Both the position numbers and the translations under genes were made by a program. A stretch of DNA of 64,000 nucleotides from JAGQPD01 sp020426865. GTDB taxonomy: Bacteria > Planctomycetota > Planctomycetia > Pirellulales > Pirellulaceae. The DNA is taken from assembly GCA_041399065.1 (NCBI GenBank), contig JAWKTN010000004.1, positions 62,001 through 126,000 on the forward strand, read 5' to 3'. Numbering within the stretch: the stretch's first letter is position 1; each line of letters opens with the position of its first letter. The notes beneath the pieces were generated by a model. It ran no database searches. It saw only the letters and a list, made by a program, of their open reading frames with translations, and was not told the DNA's origin. Below, one piece after another: positions 28,901 through 34,847 of the stretch.

Positions 28901-29187
28901 AAGACACATTCGGAAGTTCGTCGAAATTGAATGCCGATGGCAACGACGACAATACGGTCGATGCCGCCGACTATACCGTCTGGAGAGACCATTTTGGGAA
29001 CTCTTTCGTGGCAAGAGCCACCGCTTCCGCCACAAGCTTAACCGACAAAACGTGGCTGGCACGCACTGCGTCTCAGCTTCGTCGACGTTCGCCGGTGGAC
29101 TACGAGTCGCTCGTCGACATTGTAATGGCTGAGCAGTTTGCCGGGCCAACAAGCTCAGTTGTTCGCAGCAACCGTATAGTGGTGTGA
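22966..29187 (+). CDS. Giant FG-GAP/VCBS surface protein with dockerin repeats
   Basis: 2073 residues from the ATG at 22966 (AGGAG four bases upstream; ATG at 22969 is also possible). The N-terminus carries LRVEVLEDRCLLA at about 25-37, a variant of the LEPR-XLL motif of large planctomycete surface proteins. A two-part module is then repeated four times: a DUF11/CARDB-like beta domain (about 65-225, 541-680, 1014-1155, 1480-1620), then a long run of FG-GAP/VCBS repeats with calcium loops of the GDVDGDGDLD type. Two dockerin-like repeats (DYNFNGIVDAADYTIW, DGNDDNTVDAADYTVW) lie at about 1961-2015, followed by a short tail without a PEP-CTERM signal. Probable role is calcium-dependent adhesion at the cell surface. 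Confidence 0.9.
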   Translation: MMIIGRGSANVRKRHRNINLADPLRVEVLEDRCLLAISSSSWLDTSNREVFEATSPLPVIESVSDGVDLSIELQRGSPNAIESFEQTYSVSVSNDGTVSIVDAHVFVTFPKTYSNFHVTAITPFDGATTGAVTGLISESFATAVSLPVGSTLVFVFSMSVGDRSTVERASSTIDQTVARVDVPTTYDADVNPNNNRRTDSVSSFVSSSGGTLQFAAEEASAPQFLGDDFAFGDVNGDGERDLVVVDSISGTRVFVRDGDDLNLAITFADSSRRVRLADVNNDGHLDIVSAIGNTLTVRRNLGDGTFEGATTTNVSTGITDIFVADFTNDGWLDVITLSENSLNRLFVNQGGDRFSNSGGAGANGRDLGIGDLDGDGDADIAVVSPLGVQPYLNRNGTFSAFGPRITGTEFYSVAVGDVDADGDLDLIAAGGVSTRVFANNGRASFQEGEIPAISESGEFVRLADFDGDGDLDVAFARSDREQFLAVWMNDGHGIYSEGEPFVVPHRSATRIYVEDLDGDSDLDLLFTGGGGGYNQVAYNGNMDVTVQYSADVSAASPGAVIPVQLTVANSLGDTEVESASLRLDLLGIAGSLQLLGVDASGGAHTDAIPGGLSSGWSDPIYLPVGAELRYSMQLTIPSEIPPNSTHELFVELAAEVHFDLEADDGSPQSNHDSLFFTVTRTSVMNSGLFIRGDLIGDDVRRVDTGDIDGDGDLDLFLSHNGRSVTLWRNDDGQFLQTEPGPGVLFADNIALGDLDRDGDLDVVTASRTHATILLNDGSGLFVFQSTIETSNGVAEVVIGDLDGDGFADIFLEDGERNAWFNDGQGNFAGRNVTVPAYNWGDIDGDGDIDSVTARTAYLNTGRGSFVAEIIPTGSDTGNSAIGDVDGDGDLDIFVVHRYAARSFVLLNDGQGRFTRSGQLLESSDSEWVDLADLDGDGDLDAFVGNRFFSSFIYTNDGEGNFSVNGQEFDPYPSNEQFPQAFLHLADMNADGRVDVLTRTADGKLLIWENTDASDTVDLAIDATTTQAFVREGDEQVYSVTVMNLGKQAVDEATVAIRLTNTSENSLLAVDLSPGTGSAAVVGSINGEYLTDTVSLAPGATIVYQLRGTAPDVHSQDSTDWPLVSVSASVSDEHIDFNRHDNTASYVQKVVPRVTDGSVRFLAESLPTRDNRLAGVADLDGDGDLDALLNVVNTALVVWKNDGEARFTPADDSLPVSGIPALGDLDGDGDVDLFLPVRFGYQTWLNDGTGGFSAMPELFEQFAAHAVPRLADFDGDGDLDALGVGDYTYVWLNDGTGRFVAQPGLTMTQSAQYAEIADFDNDGDLDVWSGAILLNDGRGRLTPDEQELPQANTATVGDINGDGFDDLILATLKDGMYVLVNDGAGRFMLSRQYLANLRVDNVSVFDADGDGDLDLWNRFFNGAVYEQIWLNDGEGVFSPSVFLPSSAGNRPAFGDFDGDGDVDIFQQGSSISDGAVLLNANPVDLSVGHTMDGSLATDGDVVTLRTTVANFGSHATRFSALEYLLPDILKEVQLLESTITGTGIVHTPTGPLGESLSLSFDLAPGSSASFLVQAQISVSNIDVRRDQEWLTTTVRALPGYGEFDSNAANSQASESDVLFVLPSQGSFYYRAATTLWNGAATAVAVGDVDLDNDSDVVVATSGHELLLLKNDGSGKWLTPSTLATGINSSALTLADVNGDGKLDIIVADQVADNKVLLNSGAGQFGAPRAVGSVAATTDIVVQDFDGDGRNDIFVINRGVSNELWRSSGNLLWTKVFTDDLDDASVAAVAGDWDNDGDLDLFVVNGDGQVHRVWMNDGAGQFQLASSPDAGVHEAATRVLDLESDGDLDILVVSSDDTHQLLTNDGTGIFTATDSSVLPQIGANRVEVLDADADGYFDLLLQSEQGITLAMNDGTGNFGRHVTFATQHFAGDIAIGDFDRDGDWDLLVAGNILRVFENTPALLADYNFNGIVDAADYTIWKDTFGSSSKLNADGNDDNTVDAADYTVWRDHFGNSFVARATASATSLTDKTWLARTASQLRRRSPVDYESLVDIVMAEQFAGPTSSVVRSNRIVV

Positions 29188-29401
29188 GGCCGATTCAAGA
29201 GTACCAGCCAAGATCCCTGGGTATTTCTGCACTGTCATTGATCGGGTTAAAACCGGCCATTGATGATCGGGTTATATCCGGCCAGGTATACGGATGATTA
29301 CTTTGTTATCGTCGGTTACTTGCCGTTGTTCAAGGCCTCGTCGGATCGTAGCCGGTGATCGGGTTTGGGGGTCCGAACCAGATAGACGCGAAAAGTCTAA
29401 T

Positions 29402-29440
29402 ACAGGGTACGGAGTATATTCGTGTAAAAATATGCTCTAA
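29402..29440 (+). repeat. Tn3 left terminal inverted repeat
   Basis: Begins ACAGGGTACGGAGTATATTC. Compared with the right end it differs at one base (T for C at 29415). The stop codon of tnpR (29437-29439) lies within it. Confidence 0.9.
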
Positions 29441-30072
29441 GCTCGCTTGCGGCCCTTTTTGCCCTCTGGACCTAGCTTCCGAGTGCGAATGAAGTGGTAA
29501 AAGGCCGTTCTCGACACGTCCATAATCTTGGCGATGGCCGCCTTGGAAACACCCTTCTTGAGAAGCATCTCAATTTCGTCGTCTCGTCCGTCAAGTTTTG
29601 ACGTGCCCAGCGATCCCTTGGGGCGCCCCGGCATCCGCCCCTTGGCCCTGGCAGCTGCGACGCCCTCCTTGGTCCGTTCTGAGATCAGGTCTCGCTCTAC
29701 TTCGGCAAACAATCCGAAGAGTGCAATCATGACCTTGGTCTTGAGGTCCTGCTTGCGCTCGAATTGGATACCCTCTTTGATCGCGATGAAACACGCCTTC
29801 TGCTCCAGAAGCTGATTCACAATTTCGATGATCTGGCCGAGGCTCCGTCCGAGCCGCGACAGTTCGCTCACGACAAGACGGTCGCCGTCCTTCAAGAGCC
29901 CCAGAGTTTCGTCGATTCTCCGCTTCTCGGGGCGGCGGCGCGTCGAAACACGAATCTCGATGAACTCGTCAATCTTGAAGCGGTTGCGCTGGGCGAAATC
30001 AAGGATAGCCAGCTTCTGGTTGGCCAGGTCCTGGCCGTCTTTCGAAACCCGGATGTAGGCGATGGTCCTCAT
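29437..30072 (-). CDS. tnpR: Serine recombinase (Tn3 resolvase)
   Basis: 211-residue serine recombinase. MRTIAYIRVSKDGQDLANQK carries the nucleophile Ser10 in the YxRVS motif. LVVSELSRLGRSLGQIIEIV contains the catalytic SRLGRS arginines, and ERDLISERTKEGVAAARAKG is the E-helix. The C-terminal helix-turn-helix (GVSKAAIAKIMDVSRTAFYH) binds DNA. It should resolve transposition cointegrates. Its length of about 210 and a basic tail (GKKGRKRA) are slightly beyond the usual 185. It is divergent from tnpA with only 14-53 bp between the likely starts, too little for a usual three-site res region. Confidence 0.94.
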   Translation of the reverse strand: MRTIAYIRVSKDGQDLANQKLAILDFAQRNRFKIDEFIEIRVSTRRRPEKRRIDETLGLLKDGDRLVVSELSRLGRSLGQIIEIVNQLLEQKACFIAIKEGIQFERKQDLKTKVMIALFGLFAEVERDLISERTKEGVAAARAKGRMPGRPKGSLGTSKLDGRDDEIEMLLKKGVSKAAIAKIMDVSRTAFYHFIRTRKLGPEGKKGRKRA

Positions 30073-30086
30073 GACGCAGATCGTGA

Positions 30087-33000
30087 GTGTCTATTGAAAT
30101 CCTACTCACAGTTTATATCTTACACATGCGGCCTAAGAAAACCAGACCATTTCATAGGCGCATACCGGCTAAGAAACCGTTCGTTTTCGTCGCACACCCA
30201 GGGGACCACCCGATGGTTCAGCAGGAGATATCGCTCACTCGTGAGACGGAGCTGTCCGACGAGGATCTTGCGGAAGTTCAGCGATGTCGACGCCCCGCTA
30301 ATCGCCTTGGGTTTGCCTATCAGATTGTCTTCGCGCGGGTCCACAATCGCCTGCCACGTCAGCAACCACTCGAAATCGACGAGGCACTTCTTTCGTCCAC
30401 GGCGTCCCAACTCCGGATCGACGTCACCCAGGTCGATGACTACGCCAAACGGCAGCATACCGTGTCGGACCATCAGTCTCGGATTCGGTCTCATCTTGGT
30501 TCCCGCGCATTCGACGGTGACGCAGTCGAGCAACTCGAGGCGTTCATTTTCGAGGAATCCCGCCGCGTGGAGCAGGCCGAAGCATTGCTGGGCCGCGCCC
30601 AGCAGTTTCTCCGGGACCGAGGAATCCTCCTTCCAGCCGACTACGCCCTGCATCGCATCATCGGGGAGCAGAGAAAGCTGGCGCGCACAGAGATTTATCG
30701 CCGGATTGGGGAGAGTATCTCTGAATCGACGCGTAGGTCCCTGGACGACCTGTTGAATGTGCCTCTCGGGAAGCGGAAGTCCCCTCTGCAGCGGCTCAAG
30801 TCAAATCCGTCCAAGCCATCTCCCGATGCTGTTGTCGCACTCACCGACAAGATCGAAACGATTCGAGACACAGGAGGGTTAGAAATCGATCTGTCCTGGC
30901 TGAGTGCGAACTACCAGCGATCGCTATACCACTACGTCCGCGCCTCTACCGTCCATCGTCTCAAATCTGTCGAATGCGAACGCCGTTACGCTTCGCTGTT
31001 GTGCTTCCTGTGGCAGAGCTATCGTGATGCGCTCGACCAGCTGATTAACATGTTTGACAAGCTGATGACCCGCATGAACACCAAGGCTGAGAAAGACCTC
31101 GACAAGAAGATGCGGGAGCAGCGGAGGTCCATCAAGGACTCAATGGAAGCTGTTCAGACGGTCGGTCATGTTCTTCTGGACGAGGATATCCACGACGCCG
31201 AGTTGCGGTCGGTGATTTTCGAGAGAATCTCGGAGGAGCGATTGAGTTCGGTAATCGCGGAAATCGCGGACTGGGTGACCGGCAAGAAGAGCGATGTGTT
31301 CCACGCCGTTGTCGCCAAGTTTTCGTATCTCCGCAGATTTACTCCTGAATTACTACGTGCTCTGTCGCTGGTTGGGCAGCGTGACGGCCCAGTACGTGCC
31401 TGCGTGGAAGCGGTCGACCTTCTCAAGACCATGAACGATGAAAACAAACGCACGCTACCCGAAGATGCTCCGCTCGGTTTCATTCCCGACCGGTTGATGC
31501 CCATCGTCCGGAAGGATGACGGCAGCATTGACCGACACGCCTGGGAAACAGCCTTAATGTTTCGGTTACGGGACGAGCTGAAGTCCGGAAACGTGCACGT
31601 GCCGCAGAGCAAACGTTTCGGTTGCTTTGAAGACTACTTCATCCCCGGCGAGGACTGGGACTCACGCCGAGAGGCTTTTTTTCGGCGAGCAAATCTCCCC
31701 GGCAACCCGCGAGACGTCGCGGATTATTTGGAAAACCGGCTGAACGCGGCCTATGACCTCTTCCTGAATAGCGCTGACGACAACTCTTTCGCGGTGGCGA
31801 CAGATGATGGTTGGCAGTTCTCCAAGGACTGCACGGAGGAACTGGACTCGGAAACCGATCAGAAACTCGACGGTCTCAAACTCTGGCTCTCCAAGCGGAT
31901 GAGACGAATTCGGCTGGCTGACCTTCTCATCGAGGTCGACAATGAACTCGGTTTTACGAGTCACTTTCTTCCGGTAGGGAGCCAGGGGGAACGGGACCCG
32001 GACGATATCACCGTCGTCTTGGCGGCGCTCATGGCCCACGGATGCAATATTGGGCCGTACACCATGGCGCAACTCACAAATGGCGTCTCGTACCGCCAAC
32101 TGAAGAAGGTCAGCGACTGGCACCTCACTCCCGAGACCCAAAAAGCAGCGCTGGCATGTTTGGTCCGCGGAATTGTTGGACTCGATACGACGCTCCACTG
32201 GGGAGAAGGGAAAACATCTGCGAGCGATGGTCAACGATTCTCAATGAGGCGTAAAGTTCTCCAGCAGACATACAGTCTCAAGTTCAGCGACTTTGCGATG
32301 GAGTTTTATTCGTTCGTTGCAGACAATTACGCACCCTTCTACAGTCTGCCAATTGAATGCACTAACCGGGATTCTGCTTTTGTCCTGGACGGCGTTCTCT
32401 ACAACGAGACCGATTTGGAACTCGAGGAGCACTACACTGACACCCACGGGTACACGGACATCAACTTCGCCGCATTTGCGATGTTGGGACGACGATTCTG
32501 CCCGCGAATCCGAGGGCTGCGGAATCAACGGATATATCGGATCGGCAATCGGCGTGATTACGGCTCTTTGTCGTCCATCGTTGGCCGATCGGACCGGAAG
32601 GTTAATCCGCGTGCCATCGTCGCGCATTGGGACCGGATTGGGCACTTCTATGCCTCCCTCGAACGCGGGCACACCACGGCGTCAGTGGCCCTGAAACGCC
32701 TGGTCAGCTACGACGAAAACAATCAGTTCTACCGCGCGAATCGAGATCTAGGGCGGATTTTCAAGACGGAGTTCTTGCTGAGCTATCTGTCTGAGCCCGG
32801 CCTGCGGTCGAGAATCCGGCGGGGTCTACTGAAAGTCGAGCAACTGCACGCCCTAGCGCGAGACGTCTATTACGCCCGCCGGGGGCGCATCAATGTCCGC
32901 GAGCTCCACCAGCAAGTAAACTCATGCAGCTGCTTGACGCTCGTTCTGGCTTGCATCATCTACTGGCAGGCGAAGGAGATATCGCGCGTCGTCGGTGATT

Positions 33001-33131
33001 CGGCATTCGCCGAATCAGGCCTCGACACTGGGCTACTGACACACATTAGCCCCATCGAATGGGACAACGTGATACTTTACGGCGAATACGTCATCAATCG
33101 ACGGCTGATTCGCCGGACCGTGGCCGCTTAG
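30087..33131 (+). CDS. tnpA: Tn3-family transposase
   Basis: 1014-residue DDE transposase that nicks the inverted repeats and joins them to target DNA replicatively. Early motif CRRPANRLGFAYQI is typical of the N-terminal DNA-binding region. The catalytic triad appears as Asp714 (TSASDGQRFSM), Asp785 (EHYTDTHGYTD) and Glu895 (IFKTEFLLSY). The protein ends HISPIEWDNVILYGEYVI, the usual Tn3 C-terminus. The start is uncertain: GTG at 30087, ATG at 30126 or ATG at 30213, none with a clear ribosome site. The stop codon TAG (33129-33131) lies in the right inverted repeat. All catalytic parts are intact, so the element may be active. Confidence 0.94.
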   Translation: MSIEILLTVYILHMRPKKTRPFHRRIPAKKPFVFVAHPGDHPMVQQEISLTRETELSDEDLAEVQRCRRPANRLGFAYQIVFARVHNRLPRQQPLEIDEALLSSTASQLRIDVTQVDDYAKRQHTVSDHQSRIRSHLGSRAFDGDAVEQLEAFIFEESRRVEQAEALLGRAQQFLRDRGILLPADYALHRIIGEQRKLARTEIYRRIGESISESTRRSLDDLLNVPLGKRKSPLQRLKSNPSKPSPDAVVALTDKIETIRDTGGLEIDLSWLSANYQRSLYHYVRASTVHRLKSVECERRYASLLCFLWQSYRDALDQLINMFDKLMTRMNTKAEKDLDKKMREQRRSIKDSMEAVQTVGHVLLDEDIHDAELRSVIFERISEERLSSVIAEIADWVTGKKSDVFHAVVAKFSYLRRFTPELLRALSLVGQRDGPVRACVEAVDLLKTMNDENKRTLPEDAPLGFIPDRLMPIVRKDDGSIDRHAWETALMFRLRDELKSGNVHVPQSKRFGCFEDYFIPGEDWDSRREAFFRRANLPGNPRDVADYLENRLNAAYDLFLNSADDNSFAVATDDGWQFSKDCTEELDSETDQKLDGLKLWLSKRMRRIRLADLLIEVDNELGFTSHFLPVGSQGERDPDDITVVLAALMAHGCNIGPYTMAQLTNGVSYRQLKKVSDWHLTPETQKAALACLVRGIVGLDTTLHWGEGKTSASDGQRFSMRRKVLQQTYSLKFSDFAMEFYSFVADNYAPFYSLPIECTNRDSAFVLDGVLYNETDLELEEHYTDTHGYTDINFAAFAMLGRRFCPRIRGLRNQRIYRIGNRRDYGSLSSIVGRSDRKVNPRAIVAHWDRIGHFYASLERGHTTASVALKRLVSYDENNQFYRANRDLGRIFKTEFLLSYLSEPGLRSRIRRGLLKVEQLHALARDVYYARRGRINVRELHQQVNSCSCLTLVLACIIYWQAKEISRVVGDSAFAESGLDTGLLTHISPIEWDNVILYGEYVINRRLIRRTVAA

Positions 33132-33166
33132 AGCATATTTTTACACGAATATGCTCCGTACCCTGT
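33128..33166 (-). repeat. Tn3 right terminal inverted repeat
   Basis: Reverse complement of the left end at 38 of 39 positions. It contains the tnpA stop codon. The similarity extends two bases further inward on both sides (GC). Confidence 0.9.
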
Positions 33167-33170
33167 TTTC

Positions 33171-33308
33171 GTTCCGTTGGTCACCAAACCCCAAGACTTC
33201 CGTGCGTTGACGCCGTTGATTTACGCCCACGTGAATCCGTATGGGTCGTTCGAGTTGGATATGGACACGCGGTTGCCAATCGATTGGGACGTTGACCTCG
33301 CTGCATGA
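33171..33308 (+). pseudogene. Possible C-terminal fragment of a second Tn3-type transposase
   Basis: Immediately right of the transposon, a 45-codon open frame reads DFRALTPLIYAHVNPYGSFE then LDMDTRLPIDW before TGA. The ALTPLIxxHVNPYG pattern resembles C-termini of some Tn3-family transposases, recalled from memory. No matching upstream half is found to the left of the transposon. It may be the remains of an older element into which this Tn3 inserted. The rest of 33309-33753 has only weak ORFs. Confidence 0.35.
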
Positions 33309-33688
33309 CCACGGTTAATCAGTCCATTTTGACCGCACAGATGGCGGCTCGTTACAGCTTCGCCAGTTCTGGGCCAACAAACGGCAACAACTCGAAGACA
33401 ATTCGCCTCCGCGAAAAACACTCGCGCCGAGCTGGGCACTGCTACGATATCGCACAACTCAACGCCACTCAATCCGACAAACGCGCGTCCAATATCCGGC
33501 CAAAACGCGCGCATCTGCTCCGCCGGTACCACTCCATGGTGAATACGACTTCTTCGACGAAAAGATGGAAGATTCGGTGGGACTGAAGACTCCCAAAAAC
33601 CTCGAGTTGAGCGCGGATTGAAAATGGGGAGCCGCAATACGCCGAAAATGCCGACTCACCAACGACTTACGTCAATTCCTATTACGGT

Positions 33689-33719
33689 TTACGTACCTTT
33701 GTGTAGAAACACCCAACTT
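33689..33719. repeat. Dispersed 31-bp repeat, copy 2
   Basis: Matches 16199-16229 in 30 of 31 positions, same orientation, 17.5 kb apart. It sits just downstream of the LRR gene's 3' end and near the transposase relic. Confidence 0.6.
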
Positions 33720-33753
33720 AGCGTAGGATTCTGTACGGTTACTACTCGAACCC

Positions 33754-34443
33754 CTACGATGAATTAAAAACCTGCGGAACGAGAGGTTCATCAGAAAACC
33801 GAAACGAATAATGAACTTCACAGTTTGGGAGCACGTCGCGTATCTCACGCACCTGCTCGTCGGTAACCACTGTATTGTTTAGATAAAGGTGCTTGAGATT
33901 TTTTAGCCCTAGCAGCGGTCTAACATCTCGAATCGGAGTATCACACAGTCGCAAAACCTGCAGATTCTCTAACTTCGAAAGTGGTGATAAATCCACGATT
34001 GGTGTGCCGTCCAAATTCAGGTAGATCAGACTATCAAGCCGAGCAAGCAAACTGAGCTCGCCATTGGGAAACAGAGGTATATCCAACGCTTCGATGTTAT
34101 CGAGTTCTGTCACGTACTGCAACGAGAATTTGTCGTTGCAGCTATGCACAAAAACATAGCCGACACGTTGTCCTCCAATTCGGTATGCGATCTTGTCCCA
34201 CAATGATGGAGCTCTTGCGAACGGAGTGTGATCAACTCGACTATACGGATCTTTATATTCCACGTAGCATCCTCCCTCTTCTAGTTTCGCCTTAAAGATG
34301 CGATCGCGGTACGATATTCGTCGTTCCTTGGCGACTATTCCGAAACTCCACCCAATGACTGTCGTTATGACAAGAAACCATCGTAAACTTATCCGAAAGC
34401 GACCGCTTCGAGTTGAGCCAGCAACGCTACGCTCGGTTCCCAT
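33754..34443 (-). CDS. Membrane-anchored leucine-rich-repeat protein
   Basis: 229 residues from the ATG at 34441-34443; the ORF continues upstream to 34542 without a ribosome site. A single N-terminal membrane helix follows a basic region (RFRISLRWFLVITTVIGWSF), an arrangement common in planctomycete hypothetical proteins. After a linker of about 90 residues come four or so leucine-rich repeats (LDSLIYLNLDGTPIVDLSPL, LENLQVLRLCDTPIRDVRPL, LKNLKHLYLNNTVVTDEQV) ending in IRDVLPNCEVHY. Function unknown. It lies downstream of the RHS gene on the same strand but resembles no known immunity protein. Confidence 0.7.
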   Translation of the reverse strand: MGTERSVAGSTRSGRFRISLRWFLVITTVIGWSFGIVAKERRISYRDRIFKAKLEEGGCYVEYKDPYSRVDHTPFARAPSLWDKIAYRIGGQRVGYVFVHSCNDKFSLQYVTELDNIEALDIPLFPNGELSLLARLDSLIYLNLDGTPIVDLSPLSKLENLQVLRLCDTPIRDVRPLLGLKNLKHLYLNNTVVTDEQVREIRDVLPNCEVHYSFRFSDEPLVPQVFNSS

Positions 34444-34847
34444 GATAGTACCTAGTCTGTTCACAAGATCGAACCACTTTTTGGCAAGGTAACGTCCTCG
34501 GATTGCTGCCGAATTTAGTCTTCTCGAAGACAAAGGTGCCAAAAGGTATCAACTTCGCGTAGGCCGTTTGACCAACTGCGAATCGCCGTTACCTCCGTGC
34601 ATTCGTCCACATTGTCGCAGCTGGTCCAATTACTTCCGCCATTGATTCGAAGTTATCGCCCCCGATCTCGATTAGTGATATAGCCTGTTCAAGAACTACG
34701 CAGCGGCTTTCTTGAACCAATAAGAATTTGATCATCGGCTCGATCGCTCAGATTGAGACCCTGTTGCCACTGCCCACTGCAAGCAACCCCAATCACCGCT
34801 CTTCATTCACGCGATGTCAAATTCTTATTGGTCTTGTTCAACGACAC
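34444..34847. other. Intergenic region between RHS and LRR genes
   Basis: No gene seen. Contains the inverted repeat at 34716-34832. This is where an immunity gene for an RHS toxin would be expected; none of the ORFs is convincing. Confidence 0.5.
34716..34832. repeat. 16-bp inverted repeat downstream of RHS gene
   Basis: ACCAATAAGAATTTGA at 34716-34731 is repeated in inverted orientation at 34817-34832, with 85 bases between. The right arm ends 16 bases from the RHS stop codon. It may be a short mobile element end pair or a folded 3' region. Confidence 0.5.

Larger units (their letters stand above)
29402..33166. mobile_element. Complete Tn3-family transposon
   Basis: A 3765-bp unit holding only tnpR (minus) and tnpA (plus), transcribed outward from the middle. 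Its ends are 39-bp inverted repeats (29402-29440 and 33128-33166) with one mismatch. They contain GGGTACGGAG and end in TCTAAG, in keeping with Tn3-type 38-bp ends. Both genes stop inside the repeats. No 5-bp target duplication is recognisable in the flanks. No passenger gene is present. Confidence 0.9.

Noticed and set aside
33754..34443. LRR gene considered as the immunity partner of the RHS protein
   Set aside because: About 400 bp away, with a membrane anchor and repeats common in planctomycete proteins unrelated to RHS. No evidence for the role.
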